Of a DNA stretch of 48,992 nucleotides, positions 17,587 through 25,514 are shown piece by piece. A program made the translations under genes and the position numbers. Source of the stretch: an uncultured Eubacterium sp. (lineage in GTDB: Bacteria; Bacillota; Clostridia; Lachnospirales; Lachnospiraceae); assembly GCA_900545725.1 (NCBI GenBank), contig URAI01000008.1, positions 1-48,992 of the forward strand, read 5' to 3'. The notes beneath the pieces were generated by a model. That model was given only the letters and a program-made list of their open reading frames with translations, made no database searches and was not told where the DNA came from. Position 1 is the first letter of the stretch, and each line of letters starts with the position of its first letter.

Positions 17587-17897
17587 CTATATCTAATTAC
17601 TTATGATAATTTTTTATAATACATATCTAATTGCTTATTATAAATTTCTTTATAATACATATCTAATTACTTATCTATAAATGAGCAAATTTAAAATATT
17701 GCACAAATTTGTCCGTGTTACAAAGAGATTTTTTCAATTGATTTGACGCAATGTATTCAGGTCACGGACAACAAGAGATTGTTTTTGTGCATTTTTCTGT
17801 ATTTGCTCATTTATAGTACTTATTATAAATTTCTTCATAAAACATATCTAATGACTTATTATAAATTACTTTATAACACGTATCTAATTGCTTATCA
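17587..17897. repeat. Five-copy 36-bp tandem array, AT-rich
   Basis: The core ATCTAATTRCTTAT recurs at 17591, 17625, 17661, 17846 and 17882. Steps are 34, 36, 36 (after removing the 149 bp of inserted element plus target duplication) and 36 bp. Copies abut, with no unique spacers, so it is a minisatellite-like array and not CRISPR. It fills the gap between the HIT gene terminator and the GGDEF/EAL gene. The rest of 17327-17586 is AT-rich with nothing recognisable. Confidence 0.85.
17675..17816. mobile_element. MITE-like element, 142 bp, inserted in the tandem array
   Basis: Perfect 16-bp terminal inverted repeats, CTATAAATGAGCAAAT (17675-17690) and ATTTGCTCATTTATAG (17801-17816), are flanked by a 7-bp direct repeat TACTTAT (17668-17674 and 17817-17823). 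Inside, GCACAAA pairs with TTTGTGC and TTGTCCGTG (17709-17717) with CACGGACAA (17763-17771), so the whole element can fold on itself. It has no coding capacity. Removing the element and one TACTTAT restores an exact 36-bp period in the host array. Confidence 0.85.
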
Positions 17898-17944
17898 AAA
17901 AATATTTTTAATATTACATAAATATATACCACTTTATTTTTCAC

Positions 17945-17998
17945 ACAAAAAAATCCCATAAACAGACTAATCTTTAAATAATGTCTGTCCATGGGATT
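17945..17998 (-). terminator. Terminator downstream of the HIT-family gene
   Basis: AATCCCAT (17952-17959) pairs with ATGGGATT (17991-17998), with an inner ACAGAC/GTCTGT stem. On the minus strand a T7 run follows. Confidence 0.85.
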
Positions 17999-18034
17999 CT
18001 TCTATATACTTATATACCACAATATAGCAGTGTA

Positions 18035-18457
18035 TTATTTAATATTTGCCTTAATCTTTTCAATCATTTCAGCATATTCTGAATCTGAAAGATACTTCTT
18101 ATCAGGATTCATAAGGAATACTCCACCCCATTCATATTCATCCTTATATTTAGGGCAAAGATGAAAATGAAGGTGATGTCCTGTATCTCCATATGCACCA
18201 TAATTAACCTTATCAGGATGGAATGCAGCCATAATAGCTCTTGCTACTCTTGCAACATCCTCAAAATATGCAGCTCTTTCCTCTGCTGTAAGTTCATTCA
18301 TATCTCCCACATGCTTCTTATGAGCAACAATACATCTTCCCGGATGACTCTGCTCCTTAAAAAGATATACTTTAGATGTCTCAAGTTCACAAATCTTAAT
18401 ACCAAACTTATCTACAAGTTCACCTTCTACACAATATGCACAATTATTATCTATCAT
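18035..18457 (-). CDS. HIT-family nucleotide hydrolase/transferase
   Basis: 140 residues. The C-terminal histidine triad appears in GHHLHFHLCPKYKDEYEWG, and the N-terminus starts with a CAYC pair as in zinc-binding HIT proteins. HIT proteins hydrolyse or transfer nucleotides from substrates such as dinucleoside polyphosphates or AMP conjugates; the natural substrate here is unknown. It is 69 bp downstream of pnp on the same strand, with a hairpin (18468-18492) between them and a terminator after it, so it probably ends the pnp transcript. The ribosome binding site is weak: GGTGG is far and AAGG is very close. Confidence 0.85.
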   Translation of the reverse strand: MIDNNCAYCVEGELVDKFGIKICELETSKVYLFKEQSHPGRCIVAHKKHVGDMNELTAEERAAYFEDVARVARAIMAAFHPDKVNYGAYGDTGHHLHFHLCPKYKDEYEWGGVFLMNPDKKYLSDSEYAEMIEKIKANIK

Positions 18458-18467
18458 AGCCTTATCT

Positions 18468-18492
18468 GTCCACCGGTTAATTTCCGGCGGAC
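18468..18492 (-). other. GC-rich hairpin between pnp and the HIT gene
   Basis: On the minus strand GTCCGCCGG and CCGGTGGAC form a 9-bp stem (one G-U pair) around the loop AAATTAA, ending 11 nt before the HIT ATG. No T run follows, so it is more likely an mRNA 3'-end protection or translation-control element than a terminator. Confidence 0.5.
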
Positions 18493-18526
18493 TCTCCTTT
18501 CTATTTATACATCATTAGCCTGAATA

Positions 18527-20611
18527 TTACTGGGCATCTTTGATAGAGAAACTGATTCTTCCCATCTTATCTTTGCCCATGCACTTACACTTAACAACAT
18601 CACCAAGAGTAAGAACATCTTCTACATGATTAATTCTTTCATTAGCAACTTTTGAAATATGAACCATACCTTCCTTACCAGGAGCAAATTCGATAAATGC
18701 ACCAAATTCCTTAATGCTTACAACCTTACCTTCATAAATCGCACCTTCTTCAAAATCCTCAGCAATAGTCCTGATATACTTCATAGCCTTATCCATTCCA
18801 GCCTGATCAACGCCACATACTGAAACTGAACCATCATCTGTAATATCAATCTTAACACCACATTCTTCAATAATAGCATTAATAACCTTACCACGCTGAC
18901 CTACAACTTCACCAATCTTAGCAGGATCAATCTCTGTCTGGATAATCTTAGGTGCATATTCACCAACATGGTCTCTTGGCTCTTCAATAGCCTTCTTCAT
19001 ACATGTATCCATAATAAAGAGTCTTGCCTGTCTTGTTCTTCTTATAGCTTCTTCTACTATAGGTCTTGTAAGTCCATGAATCTTAATATCCATCTGGATA
19101 GCTGTAATACCTTCTGTTGTACCGGTTACCTTAAAGTCCATATCACCAAAGAAATCTTCAAGTCCCTGAATATCTGTTAATACAACATAATCATCATCTG
19201 TATCACCTGTAACAAGTCCGCATGAGATACCGGCTACCATAGCCTTAATAGGAACCCCGGCTGCCATTAATGACATACATGATGCACATGTTGAAGCCAT
19301 TGATGTAGAACCATTTGATTCGAATGTCTCCGATACAGCACGGATGCTGTAAGGAAATTCCTTCTCTGATGGAATAACAGGAAGAAGTGCTCTTTCTGCT
19401 AAAGCTCCATGACCAATCTCTCTTCGTCCCGGTCCTCTTGATGGCTTAGTTTCACCAACAGAGTATGAAGGGAAATTATAATGATGCATATATCTTTTTG
19501 TCGTAACATTTTCATCAAGTCCGTCAATCTTCTGAGCTTCTGATAAAGGAGCAAGTGTTACCACATCACATATCTGTGTCTGTCCTCTTGTGAACATAGC
19601 TGAACCATGTACTCTTGGAATAATATCAACTTCTGCTGCAAGTGGTCTGATCTGGTCAATAGCTCTTCCGTCAGGTCTTTTGTGATCCTTTAAAATCATC
19701 TTACGGACAGTCTTTTTCTGATACTGATATACAGCTTCACCGAGTACTGCAAGCCACTCTTCATTATCAGCAAATGCTTCCTTCATCTTTTCTGTTACTT
19801 CATCAATATTCTTTTCACGAGTCTGCTTATCATCTGTAAATACAGCCTCTTCCATCTCTTCCGGAGTAACAATCTTCTTCATTGCCTCAAACATCTCATC
19901 AGGAACTGCACAGCTTACATATGAATGCTTCTCCTTGCCAACCTCTGCAACAATCTTATTGAAAAATTCAATAATTGTCTGATTGACATCATGTGCCATA
20001 TATATAGCTTCAATCATTTTATCTTCAGGAACAATATTAGCACCTGCTTCTATCATGATAACTTTCTTGCTTGTAGATGCAACTGTAAGCTGTAAATCAC
20101 CTTCTGCCCACTGCTTCTGTGATGGATTAATAATAAATTCACCATCAATAAGACCAACCTGTGTAGTTGCACATGGTCCGTCAAATGGAATATCTGAAAT
20201 AGATGCTGAAAGAGCTGAACCCAACATTGCAAGAAGTTCAGGTCTGCATTCTGTATCTACTGACATAACCATATTATTAAGAGTAACATCATTTCTATAA
20301 TCCTTAGGGAATAATGGACGCATTGGTCTGTCTATTACTCTTGATGTAAGGATAGCATTTTCTGATGCCTTACCTTCTCTTTTATTAAATCCGCCAGGTA
20401 TCTTTCCAACTGAATACATCTTTTCTTCATATTCAACGCTCAATGGGAAGAAATCTATTCCCTCTCTTGGCTCCTTTGAAGCTGTTGCTGTTGAAAGAAC
20501 AACTGTATCTCCATAGTGCATTAAAGCTGCACCATTAGCCTGTGCACACACCCTGCCAATATCAACACGAAGTGTTCTGCCGGCCAATTCCATAGTATAC
20601 TGCTTATACAT
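18527..20611 (-). CDS. pnp: Polyribonucleotide nucleotidyltransferase (PNPase)
   Basis: Phosphorolytic 3'-5' exoribonuclease of mRNA decay. 694 residues, full length: two RNase PH-like domains (the first from about residue 10, the second around RPDGRAIDQIRPL), the second with ESNGSTSMAS and GDTDDDYVVLTDIQGLEDFFGDMDFKVTGT, then a KH domain (KIGEVVGQRGKVINAI) and a C-terminal S1 domain (GAIYEGKVVSIKEFGAFIEF). It lies downstream of rpsO in the classic rpsO-pnp order, with a long hairpin in its 5' region (20680-20759). Confidence 0.98.
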   Translation of the reverse strand: MYKQYTMELAGRTLRVDIGRVCAQANGAALMHYGDTVVLSTATASKEPREGIDFFPLSVEYEEKMYSVGKIPGGFNKREGKASENAILTSRVIDRPMRPLFPKDYRNDVTLNNMVMSVDTECRPELLAMLGSALSASISDIPFDGPCATTQVGLIDGEFIINPSQKQWAEGDLQLTVASTSKKVIMIEAGANIVPEDKMIEAIYMAHDVNQTIIEFFNKIVAEVGKEKHSYVSCAVPDEMFEAMKKIVTPEEMEEAVFTDDKQTREKNIDEVTEKMKEAFADNEEWLAVLGEAVYQYQKKTVRKMILKDHKRPDGRAIDQIRPLAAEVDIIPRVHGSAMFTRGQTQICDVVTLAPLSEAQKIDGLDENVTTKRYMHHYNFPSYSVGETKPSRGPGRREIGHGALAERALLPVIPSEKEFPYSIRAVSETFESNGSTSMASTCASCMSLMAAGVPIKAMVAGISCGLVTGDTDDDYVVLTDIQGLEDFFGDMDFKVTGTTEGITAIQMDIKIHGLTRPIVEEAIRRTRQARLFIMDTCMKKAIEEPRDHVGEYAPKIIQTEIDPAKIGEVVGQRGKVINAIIEECGVKIDITDDGSVSVCGVDQAGMDKAMKYIRTIAEDFEEGAIYEGKVVSIKEFGAFIEFAPGKEGMVHISKVANERINHVEDVLTLGDVVKCKCMGKDKMGRISFSIKDAQ

Positions 20612-20679
20612 AAATTCTCCATTCCGCCATACGGCATTTAATTAATATTAATCTTTATTTCTGAGCGGCTTCTCTAATC

Positions 20680-20759
20680 TTACAGATGGTCCGAAACAAC
20701 TGAAATATACACTTTAAATAAATATATATTTCAGTGGTCTCGGCATATCCAATCTGTAG
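20680..20759 (-). promoter_or_regulatory. Long multi-stem hairpin in the rpsO-pnp intergenic leader
   Basis: Nested stems: TACAGAT (20681-20687) with ATCTGTA (20752-20758), CCGA (20691-20694) with TCGG (20740-20743), and ACTGAAATATA (20699-20709) with TATATTTCAGT (20725-20735). In other bacteria the pnp leader carries a hairpin cut by RNase III that mediates PNPase autocontrol; this one has the same position. That role is inference. Confidence 0.55.
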
Positions 20760-20767
20760 AAATCTTA

Positions 20768-20801
20768 ACAAATAAATAGGCGGAGTGTATACACTCCGCC
20801 T
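20768..20801 (-). terminator. rpsO intrinsic terminator
   Basis: A perfect 24-nt palindrome (20778-20801, arms AGGCGGAGTGTA and TACACTCCGCCT) begins 8 bp after the rpsO stop and is followed on the minus strand by ATTTATTTGTT. Confidence 0.85.
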
Positions 20802-20808
20802 AAAAAAA

Positions 20809-21075
20809 TTACTTTCTGATTCCTAAACGAGCGATAAGGTTTCTGTAACCTTCGATATCGTTCTTCTTAAGGTACTCAAGTAATGCTCTTCTCTTACCAA
20901 CCATCTTAAGAAGACCTCTTCTTGAATGATGATCCTTCTGATTAACCTTTAAATGTTCTGTAAGTTCAGCAATTCTTGTTGTAAGAATAGCAATCTGAAC
21001 TTCTGGTGAACCTGTATCTCCAGGCTTTCTACCATATTCTGCAATAATTTCTGATTTCTTTTCTTTAGATATCAT
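20809..21075 (-). CDS. rpsO: Ribosomal protein S15
   Basis: 88 residues, standard length. Family hallmarks are DTGSPEVQIAILTTRIAELTEHL, the HHSRRGLLKMVGKRRALLEYL core and the C-terminal IARLGIRK. It binds 16S rRNA in early 30S assembly. AGGAGG precedes the ATG. It has its own promoter, a structured leader and a strong terminator, with pnp behind. Confidence 0.98.
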   Translation of the reverse strand: MISKEKKSEIIAEYGRKPGDTGSPEVQIAILTTRIAELTEHLKVNQKDHHSRRGLLKMVGKRRALLEYLKKNDIEGYRNLIARLGIRK

Positions 21076-21099
21076 TGTAAATCCTCCTTAAAATAATCA

Positions 21100-21150
21100 C
21101 CGGCTACTAAGAATCAGGTCGGAGTGTCCTGATACTGAATAGCGGCTAAC
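21100..21150 (-). promoter_or_regulatory. Structured rpsO leader, possible S15 autoregulatory site
   Basis: The untranslated leader folds into a stem-loop with ATCAGG/CCTGAT (21113-21118 and 21128-21133), extended across an internal loop by a CTA/TAG clamp, and flanked by two GCCG motifs. rpsO leaders in many bacteria bind S15 to repress translation. Matching this one to a known class would need covariance-model comparison. Confidence 0.4.
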
Positions 21151-21160
21151 ATACTTTGTT

Positions 21161-21189
21161 AATATATCATATAATTATTATATATGCAA
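21161..21189 (-). promoter_or_regulatory. rpsO promoter
   Basis: Minus-strand TTGCAT (21184-21189), 17-bp spacer, TATATT (21161-21166), giving a leader of about 80 nt. Confidence 0.65.
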
Positions 21190-21200
21190 GATATTTTTGT

Positions 21201-21272
21201 AGAAAACACATTATATTATAATTTTTTAGAAAATACATTATATTATAATTTTTTTAGAAAATACGTTTTATA
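21201..21272. repeat. AT-rich 27-28 bp tandem repeats at the end of the decayed lipoprotein gene
   Basis: AGAAAAYACATTATATTATA followed by a T run occurs at 21201-21227 and 21228-21255, with a partial third copy (AGAAAATACGTTTTATATT) from 21256. The third copy forms the last codons of the truncated gene, so repeat expansion or recombination may have created the truncation. Confidence 0.65.
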
Positions 21273-21778
21273 TTCGAATAACTGTTTTGAATTAAATATG
21301 TGAAACAGTCTCCACCTATATATCCGCTTTTTTCGATATCTTTTAATGCATAATATGCCTCGCTCTGCCAGTCATAGCCACCATAGTTATTATATGAATA
21401 TCCTATCTTTCCATGGGCATAGTTAAATACAGCCCTTGCCTTCTCTCCCATAGACATTGAATCATCAGTAATCTCTGATAATACAATTGCAACAATCTGC
21501 TCAAGACTTTCTGCCTCTTGCTGAGTCTCCTGCGTTTCTTCCTCCTTAAACGAATATACAGCTTCTTTGGTTGTCTCATTTCCCTCTGAATCAACTGCCT
21601 TATAATACACTATATAATCACCGGGTACGGAATTATCTACCTGAGACTTGTCAACTTCAACATCAATCTCCTGCTGTGTATCATCCACAGCTGCTTCTTT
21701 TACTGCCGCCTCAGTACTCTGTGAACCGGCTGATGATGAAGTTCCACAGCCCGTCACAGAAAAAAATGTTACTCCCAA
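21254..21778 (-). pseudogene. Truncated lipoprotein with partial Ig-like and transglutaminase-like domains
   Basis: The frame encodes a lipoprotein signal region with lipobox VTGCG, an acidic linker, a partial Ig-like/DUF5011-type strand set (PGDYIVYYKAVDSEGNET), and the start of a transglutaminase-like core (AVFNYAHGKIGYSYN, then GGDCFTY with the catalytic-type Cys). Translation stops 13 residues after that Cys, so the expected His and Asp are missing. The frame is also open upstream toward 21838 (KISGLVKKISPVIAAC gives a good signal n-region) but has no ATG, GTG or usable ribosome binding site there; only an internal TTG is available. Damage at both ends argues for a pseudogene. It lies behind ribF on the same strand. 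Confidence 0.65.
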
Positions 21779-21852
21779 TATACATGCAGCTATAACAGGT
21801 GATATCTTTTTAACAAGTCCGCTTATTTTTATAAAATAATTAATGACCGTTA

Positions 21853-22779
21853 TTATTTTACACTAAACATATCCCTTGCGAACTTTGCATCCCCCTTCAT
21901 CTGCTTCTGTAATGCCTCAACAGATTCAAATTTCATCTCTGGTCTTACAAAATGCATTAAAGACACATTAACAGTCTTTCCATATATATCTTTATCAAAA
22001 TCGAAAAGATTAGTCTCAACGCTGATTGTAAAACCGTCACTTACTGTAGGCTTTGTTCCCACATTAGTAACACCGTAATACTTCCTGCCATCCAGCTCCG
22101 TAATAGAAGCGTATACGCCATTTGGAGGAAGAAGCTTGCTCTCTGACGGATAAAGATTAATAGTTGGTATCTCAAGTGTTCTTCCAAACTGATTTCCCTT
22201 TGCAACTATTCCATATACAGAATAGGGTCTGCCAAGCAGTATATTGGCCGTTTCCATATGACCGAGTTTTAACTCCTCCCTTACATATGTACTGCTTATC
22301 TCTCTGTCCTGATACTTTTCCTTTTCAACAACTATTGTTTCAAAACCATATTCAGGTCCCTTTTCTATGAGCAGATCCACATTACCCATCCTGTTTCTGC
22401 CAAATCTGTAATCAGTTCCAACAACAACATATTTTGCATTGAGCTTTCCAATAATAATATGCTTAATAAATTCTTCCGGTTCTGTATTCATAAGATGCTC
22501 TGTAAATGGATATTCAATTTCAACATCAAGCCCAAGACTCTCCATTATTCTTTTTCTTTCAGTATTAGTAGTTATAAAATGCTGAAAATTCTGCGGACAT
22601 ATGCTAAGAGGAATCCTGTCAAAAGTAAATGCAGCCGAAAGCACATTATTTTCCTGCGCCTTTTCCTTTACTATTGATATAAGCTTCTGATGTCCTGTAT
22701 GAACTCCGTCAAATTTTCCAAGTGTTACAGCTGATGGTCCATTCAATCTAAATTCTTCTACTCCCTGAATGTATTTCAT
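21853..22779 (-). CDS. ribF: Bifunctional riboflavin kinase / FAD synthetase
   Basis: Makes FMN and FAD from riboflavin. 308 residues: an N-terminal FAD synthetase nucleotidyltransferase with VTLGKFDGVHTGHQKLI and the later DREISSTYVREEL, and a C-terminal riboflavin kinase domain with GNQFGRTLEIPTINL, NGVYAS and GVTNVGTKPTV. It lies 104 bp after truB, the usual truB-ribF order. Confidence 0.97.
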   Translation of the reverse strand: MKYIQGVEEFRLNGPSAVTLGKFDGVHTGHQKLISIVKEKAQENNVLSAAFTFDRIPLSICPQNFQHFITTNTERKRIMESLGLDVEIEYPFTEHLMNTEPEEFIKHIIIGKLNAKYVVVGTDYRFGRNRMGNVDLLIEKGPEYGFETIVVEKEKYQDREISSTYVREELKLGHMETANILLGRPYSVYGIVAKGNQFGRTLEIPTINLYPSESKLLPPNGVYASITELDGRKYYGVTNVGTKPTVSDGFTISVETNLFDFDKDIYGKTVNVSLMHFVRPEMKFESVEALQKQMKGDAKFARDMFSVK

Positions 22780-22883
22780 TTAAACTCCTGTACCGCCTTT
22801 CATTTCTGTCAAATATATGTCAATATTCCGTAACCATACCGGCTAGATACAATAATAAGACTATGTCTGTCACGTCCTGGCAG

Positions 22884-23795
22884 TTATGGCTGATAAAACA
22901 TCTTTACCGGAACAAATTCATTTTCCTTAAATCTGTATACACCAATAAACTCATCATTCTTATCGTAAACTCTTACCTGTTCATCTTCATTGTGCTGAAC
23001 ATCGTTTTTTCCCTGTATTGAATTATATGGAAGCTTGTTGCCATTATAAAGAAGTTTATCATACTCCTGTGATATAATAACCTTCCTGCTGTCTGAAAAC
23101 ATCTCATCTATAGGTGTTAAGATCTCATCTGTCTTTCCAGCCTGTACCATTTGTTCAATCTGTGAAAGTGTATAACTGTTATCAATACTAAAGCTTCCTA
23201 CTCTTGTTCTTTTAAGTGACTGCATACACGCACCACATCCCAGCCTATTGCCTATATCCTCACACAATGTCCTTATATATGTTCCTTTAGAACACTCCAC
23301 TGTAAATGTTACCATCTTATCATTGTCTTCCAGATTAATATCATTAATAAGAATTGATTTGATATTAACTCTTCTTGGTTTTCTTTCTATCTCTATTCCC
23401 TGCCTTGCAAGCTCGTATAATTTTTTACCATTATGCTTAAGTGCTGAATACATAGGTGGTATCTGGTCATATTCTCCGGTAAATGAGCCTATTACATCCA
23501 TTATCTGAATCTTTGTAACATTTACCTCTGTCTGCGATAATATATTTCCCGATATATCCTGTGTATCAGTTCTCGTACCAAGAAGCATAACAGCTTCATA
23601 TGTCTTGCCCCAGTCTGTTATCATACCGCACAGCTTAGTCGCCCTGCCGGTACATACCGGCAGAACTCCCACCGCATCAGGATCAAGAGTTCCAGTATGG
23701 CCGATTTTCTTCATACGAAGTATACCCCTTAGTTTTGCAACTACATCGTGGGAAGTATACCCCTGTTCTTTATATATATTAATAATGCCATTCAT
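22884..23795 (-). CDS. truB: tRNA pseudouridine-55 synthase
   Basis: 303 residues from MNGIINIYKEQGYTSHDVV. Motifs: KKIGHTGTLDPDAVGVLPVCTGRATK with the catalytic Asp, YEAVMLLGTRTDTQD, QIPPMYSALKHNGKKLYELAR, and SKGTYIRTLCEDIG. The frame is open for 35 more codons upstream, but that part encodes no family sequence, lies in the inserted element at 23809-23941, and has no ribosome binding site. GAGG sits 6 nt before the chosen ATG at 23795. It follows nrnA, separated by the structured insertion. Confidence 0.95.
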   Translation of the reverse strand: MNGIINIYKEQGYTSHDVVAKLRGILRMKKIGHTGTLDPDAVGVLPVCTGRATKLCGMITDWGKTYEAVMLLGTRTDTQDISGNILSQTEVNVTKIQIMDVIGSFTGEYDQIPPMYSALKHNGKKLYELARQGIEIERKPRRVNIKSILINDINLEDNDKMVTFTVECSKGTYIRTLCEDIGNRLGCGACMQSLKRTRVGSFSIDNSYTLSQIEQMVQAGKTDEILTPIDEMFSDSRKVIISQEYDKLLYNGNKLPYNSIQGKNDVQHNEDEQVRVYDKNDEFIGVYRFKENEFVPVKMFYQP

Positions 23796-23954
23796 ACTAA
23801 TCCTCATTTCTGAGCAACTTTGTTGCGAAGAGGCGAAGAATAATTCGCGCAGACGATTTTTCTTCTGCCATAGGGAGCTATTTGTTCTGCTCTGAAACAA
23901 ATAGCCGTGTAAAAAATAATCGCACCAGCATTATTTTTCACACTAATCCTCATT
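23796..23954. repeat. Structured 133-bp insertion flanked by 13-bp direct repeats between nrnA and truB
   Basis: The 13-mer AATGAGGATTAGT (minus strand) occurs at 23942-23954, spanning the nrnA stop, and at 23796-23808, forming the truB ribosome binding site, 146 bp apart. Between them are GTGTAAAAAATAAT/ATTATTTTTCACAC (23907-23920 and 23930-23943), GCTATTTGTT/AACAAATAGC (23877-23886 and 23896-23905), a GAAGAA-rich imperfect stem and a small GCAAC/GTTGC stem. This fits a small palindromic repeat element inserted with target duplication into a formerly overlapping gene junction. Confidence 0.65.
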
Positions 23955-24908
23955 CTTTAATGCCTTGTACTGTTCTTCAATCATTGCACCAATGCCATTG
24001 ACAATGTCATATACAGTTCCCTCTGCCGTAAATCCCGCTGCTCTTATATGACCTCCGCCGCCAAAGTGAACCGCAATCTTACTTACGTCAATAAGCTTCT
24101 TAGAACGCATGCTTACCTTGTACTCGTCATCTCCTGATTCATATAGAAAGATTGCCACTTCAACTCCATCTGTAAGCCTTAGCTGTTCAACTATACCGCC
24201 AAGTTCCTTGCCAGTAACACCATAGAAAGCCATCTCGTCCTTTGTTACACTTGAAAATATACATTTACCGTCATAAAAAAGCACACTTTCAAGCAATGCC
24301 CTTCCAAGTATCTGATTCTGTATATATGACTTTTTATAAAAGCTGTTATCAATTATATCTGAATAATCAATACCCTTCTCCATCATTTTACCTGCAATCG
24401 TCATGGTTCTTGCAGAGGTACAGCTATATTTAAACACTCCGGTATCATGTATTATTCCGGTATAGATACATTCTGCTATATTTTTATCAACCTTTTCTTC
24501 ATCAAATGTTGTATAAAGCACCTCAGATGCTGAACTTGATTCAGGTTCAACAAGATTGACATTGGCAAATTCCCCATTACTGATATGATGGTCTATGCAT
24601 ATAGTCTTAGCCGCATTATTATAGCAGCTTATAAATGGTTCAATTCTGTCAAGCGAACTACAGTCAAGCACAACAAATACATCATATTTCTTATATCTGT
24701 CAGGCTCTGTCTTAATATCATCAAAGCCTGACAAATATGCAAAATCGTCAGACGGTTTCTCAAGATATATATCAACATCAAGTTCAGGTCTGTTAAGTTT
24801 AAGATAATTATAAAGTCCTAATGTAGAACCTGCACAGTCTCCATCAGGACGTATATGCCCTGTAATTCCAACTGTTCTGGCTTCTCCCAATTCATTTAAA
24901 ATATTCAT
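23943..24908 (-). CDS. nrnA: DHH-family nanoRNase / pAp phosphatase
   Basis: 321 residues. DHH phosphoesterase: GHIRPDGDCAGSTLGLY, VFVVLDCSSLDR, and CIDHHISNGEFA, which is the DHH-type metal motif; the C-terminal DHHA1 domain has the SMRSKKLIDVSKIA strand and FGGGGHIRAAGF. NrnA degrades 2-5 nt RNA oligomers and dephosphorylates pAp. The start is MNILNELG (24908), with GGGGAAG 3-9 nt before the ATG. It sits between rbfA and truB, the usual Firmicute order. Confidence 0.93.
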   Translation of the reverse strand: MNILNELGEARTVGITGHIRPDGDCAGSTLGLYNYLKLNRPELDVDIYLEKPSDDFAYLSGFDDIKTEPDRYKKYDVFVVLDCSSLDRIEPFISCYNNAAKTICIDHHISNGEFANVNLVEPESSSASEVLYTTFDEEKVDKNIAECIYTGIIHDTGVFKYSCTSARTMTIAGKMMEKGIDYSDIIDNSFYKKSYIQNQILGRALLESVLFYDGKCIFSSVTKDEMAFYGVTGKELGGIVEQLRLTDGVEVAIFLYESGDDEYKVSMRSKKLIDVSKIAVHFGGGGHIRAAGFTAEGTVYDIVNGIGAMIEEQYKALKNED

Positions 24909-24974
24909 TGCTTCCCCTTTCCGGACATACATCCTTATGTCTGGATATTACATATTTATTTCAGATTATTCACA

Positions 24975-25382
24975 CTAATCCTCATTTTCAGATTCTTTTT
25001 CTTCTGCCTCAGTAACATGACTTAATTCATCATGCTTAGTTACCTCATCTATAAGATGTGACATATTTACACCATATTCTATAGACTGATCAAGAATAAA
25101 TTTAATCTCCGGTGTATTTCTAAGATTAATACTTCTTGCAAGCTGTCTTCTTATATATCCTTCTGCACTCTTAAGACCTTTAATAGTATCCTGCTGTGAC
25201 TGCTCATCACCTAAAACACTAATATACGCTTTACATGTCTTAAGGTCAGGTGCAACCTCAACTGATACAACAGAAGTCATTGGATTAATTCTTGGATCCT
25301 TAATCTCACTTCTTATTATATTACTCAGTTCTTTTAATACTTCACCATTAATTCTGGTATTTTTTACACTGTTCTTACGCAT
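24975..25382 (-). CDS. rbfA: Ribosome-binding factor A
   Basis: 135 residues with the single KH-like RbfA fold: VLKELSNIIRSEIKDPRI, SVVSVEVAPDLKTCKAYISVLG, then RSINLRNTPEIKFILDQS. It is needed for 16S maturation and cold adaptation. The start is MRKNSVKN (25382), as GGAG lies 7 nt before it and the upstream ATG overlaps that site. A TATAAT (25425-25430) lies upstream and a terminator follows infB, so rbfA may begin a separate transcript. Its end (AATGAGGATTAGTGTGAA) repeats the nrnA end. Confidence 0.95.
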   Translation of the reverse strand: MRKNSVKNTRINGEVLKELSNIIRSEIKDPRINPMTSVVSVEVAPDLKTCKAYISVLGDEQSQQDTIKGLKSAEGYIRRQLARSINLRNTPEIKFILDQSIEYGVNMSHLIDEVTKHDELSHVTEAEEKESENED

Positions 25383-25445
25383 ATATATCTCCATTCTGCC
25401 GACACTGCAGCACTTTGCTTATGCATTATAATATTACTATAAAAG

Positions 25446-25486
25446 CACAAAAACAACAGATTTAACATCAATTATTAAACCTGTTG
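25446..25486 (-). terminator. Intrinsic terminator between infB and rbfA
   Basis: CAACAGATTTAA (25454-25465) pairs with TTAAACCTGTTG (25475-25486) with one wobble; on the minus strand TTTTTGTGCTTTT follows. It ends or attenuates the rimP-infB transcript. Confidence 0.85.
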
Positions 25487-25514
25487 CCATGTGTTTTAAT
25501 TCCTATATTTCTTT

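Noticed and set aside
17587..17897. CRISPR-like array
   Set aside because: Units are contiguous with no unique spacers, and no cas genes are present.
23796..23900. 35-codon N-terminal extension of TruB
   Set aside because: The extension is encoded by the hairpin-rich insert, lacks a ribosome binding site and has no family counterpart, while a good site precedes the internal ATG.
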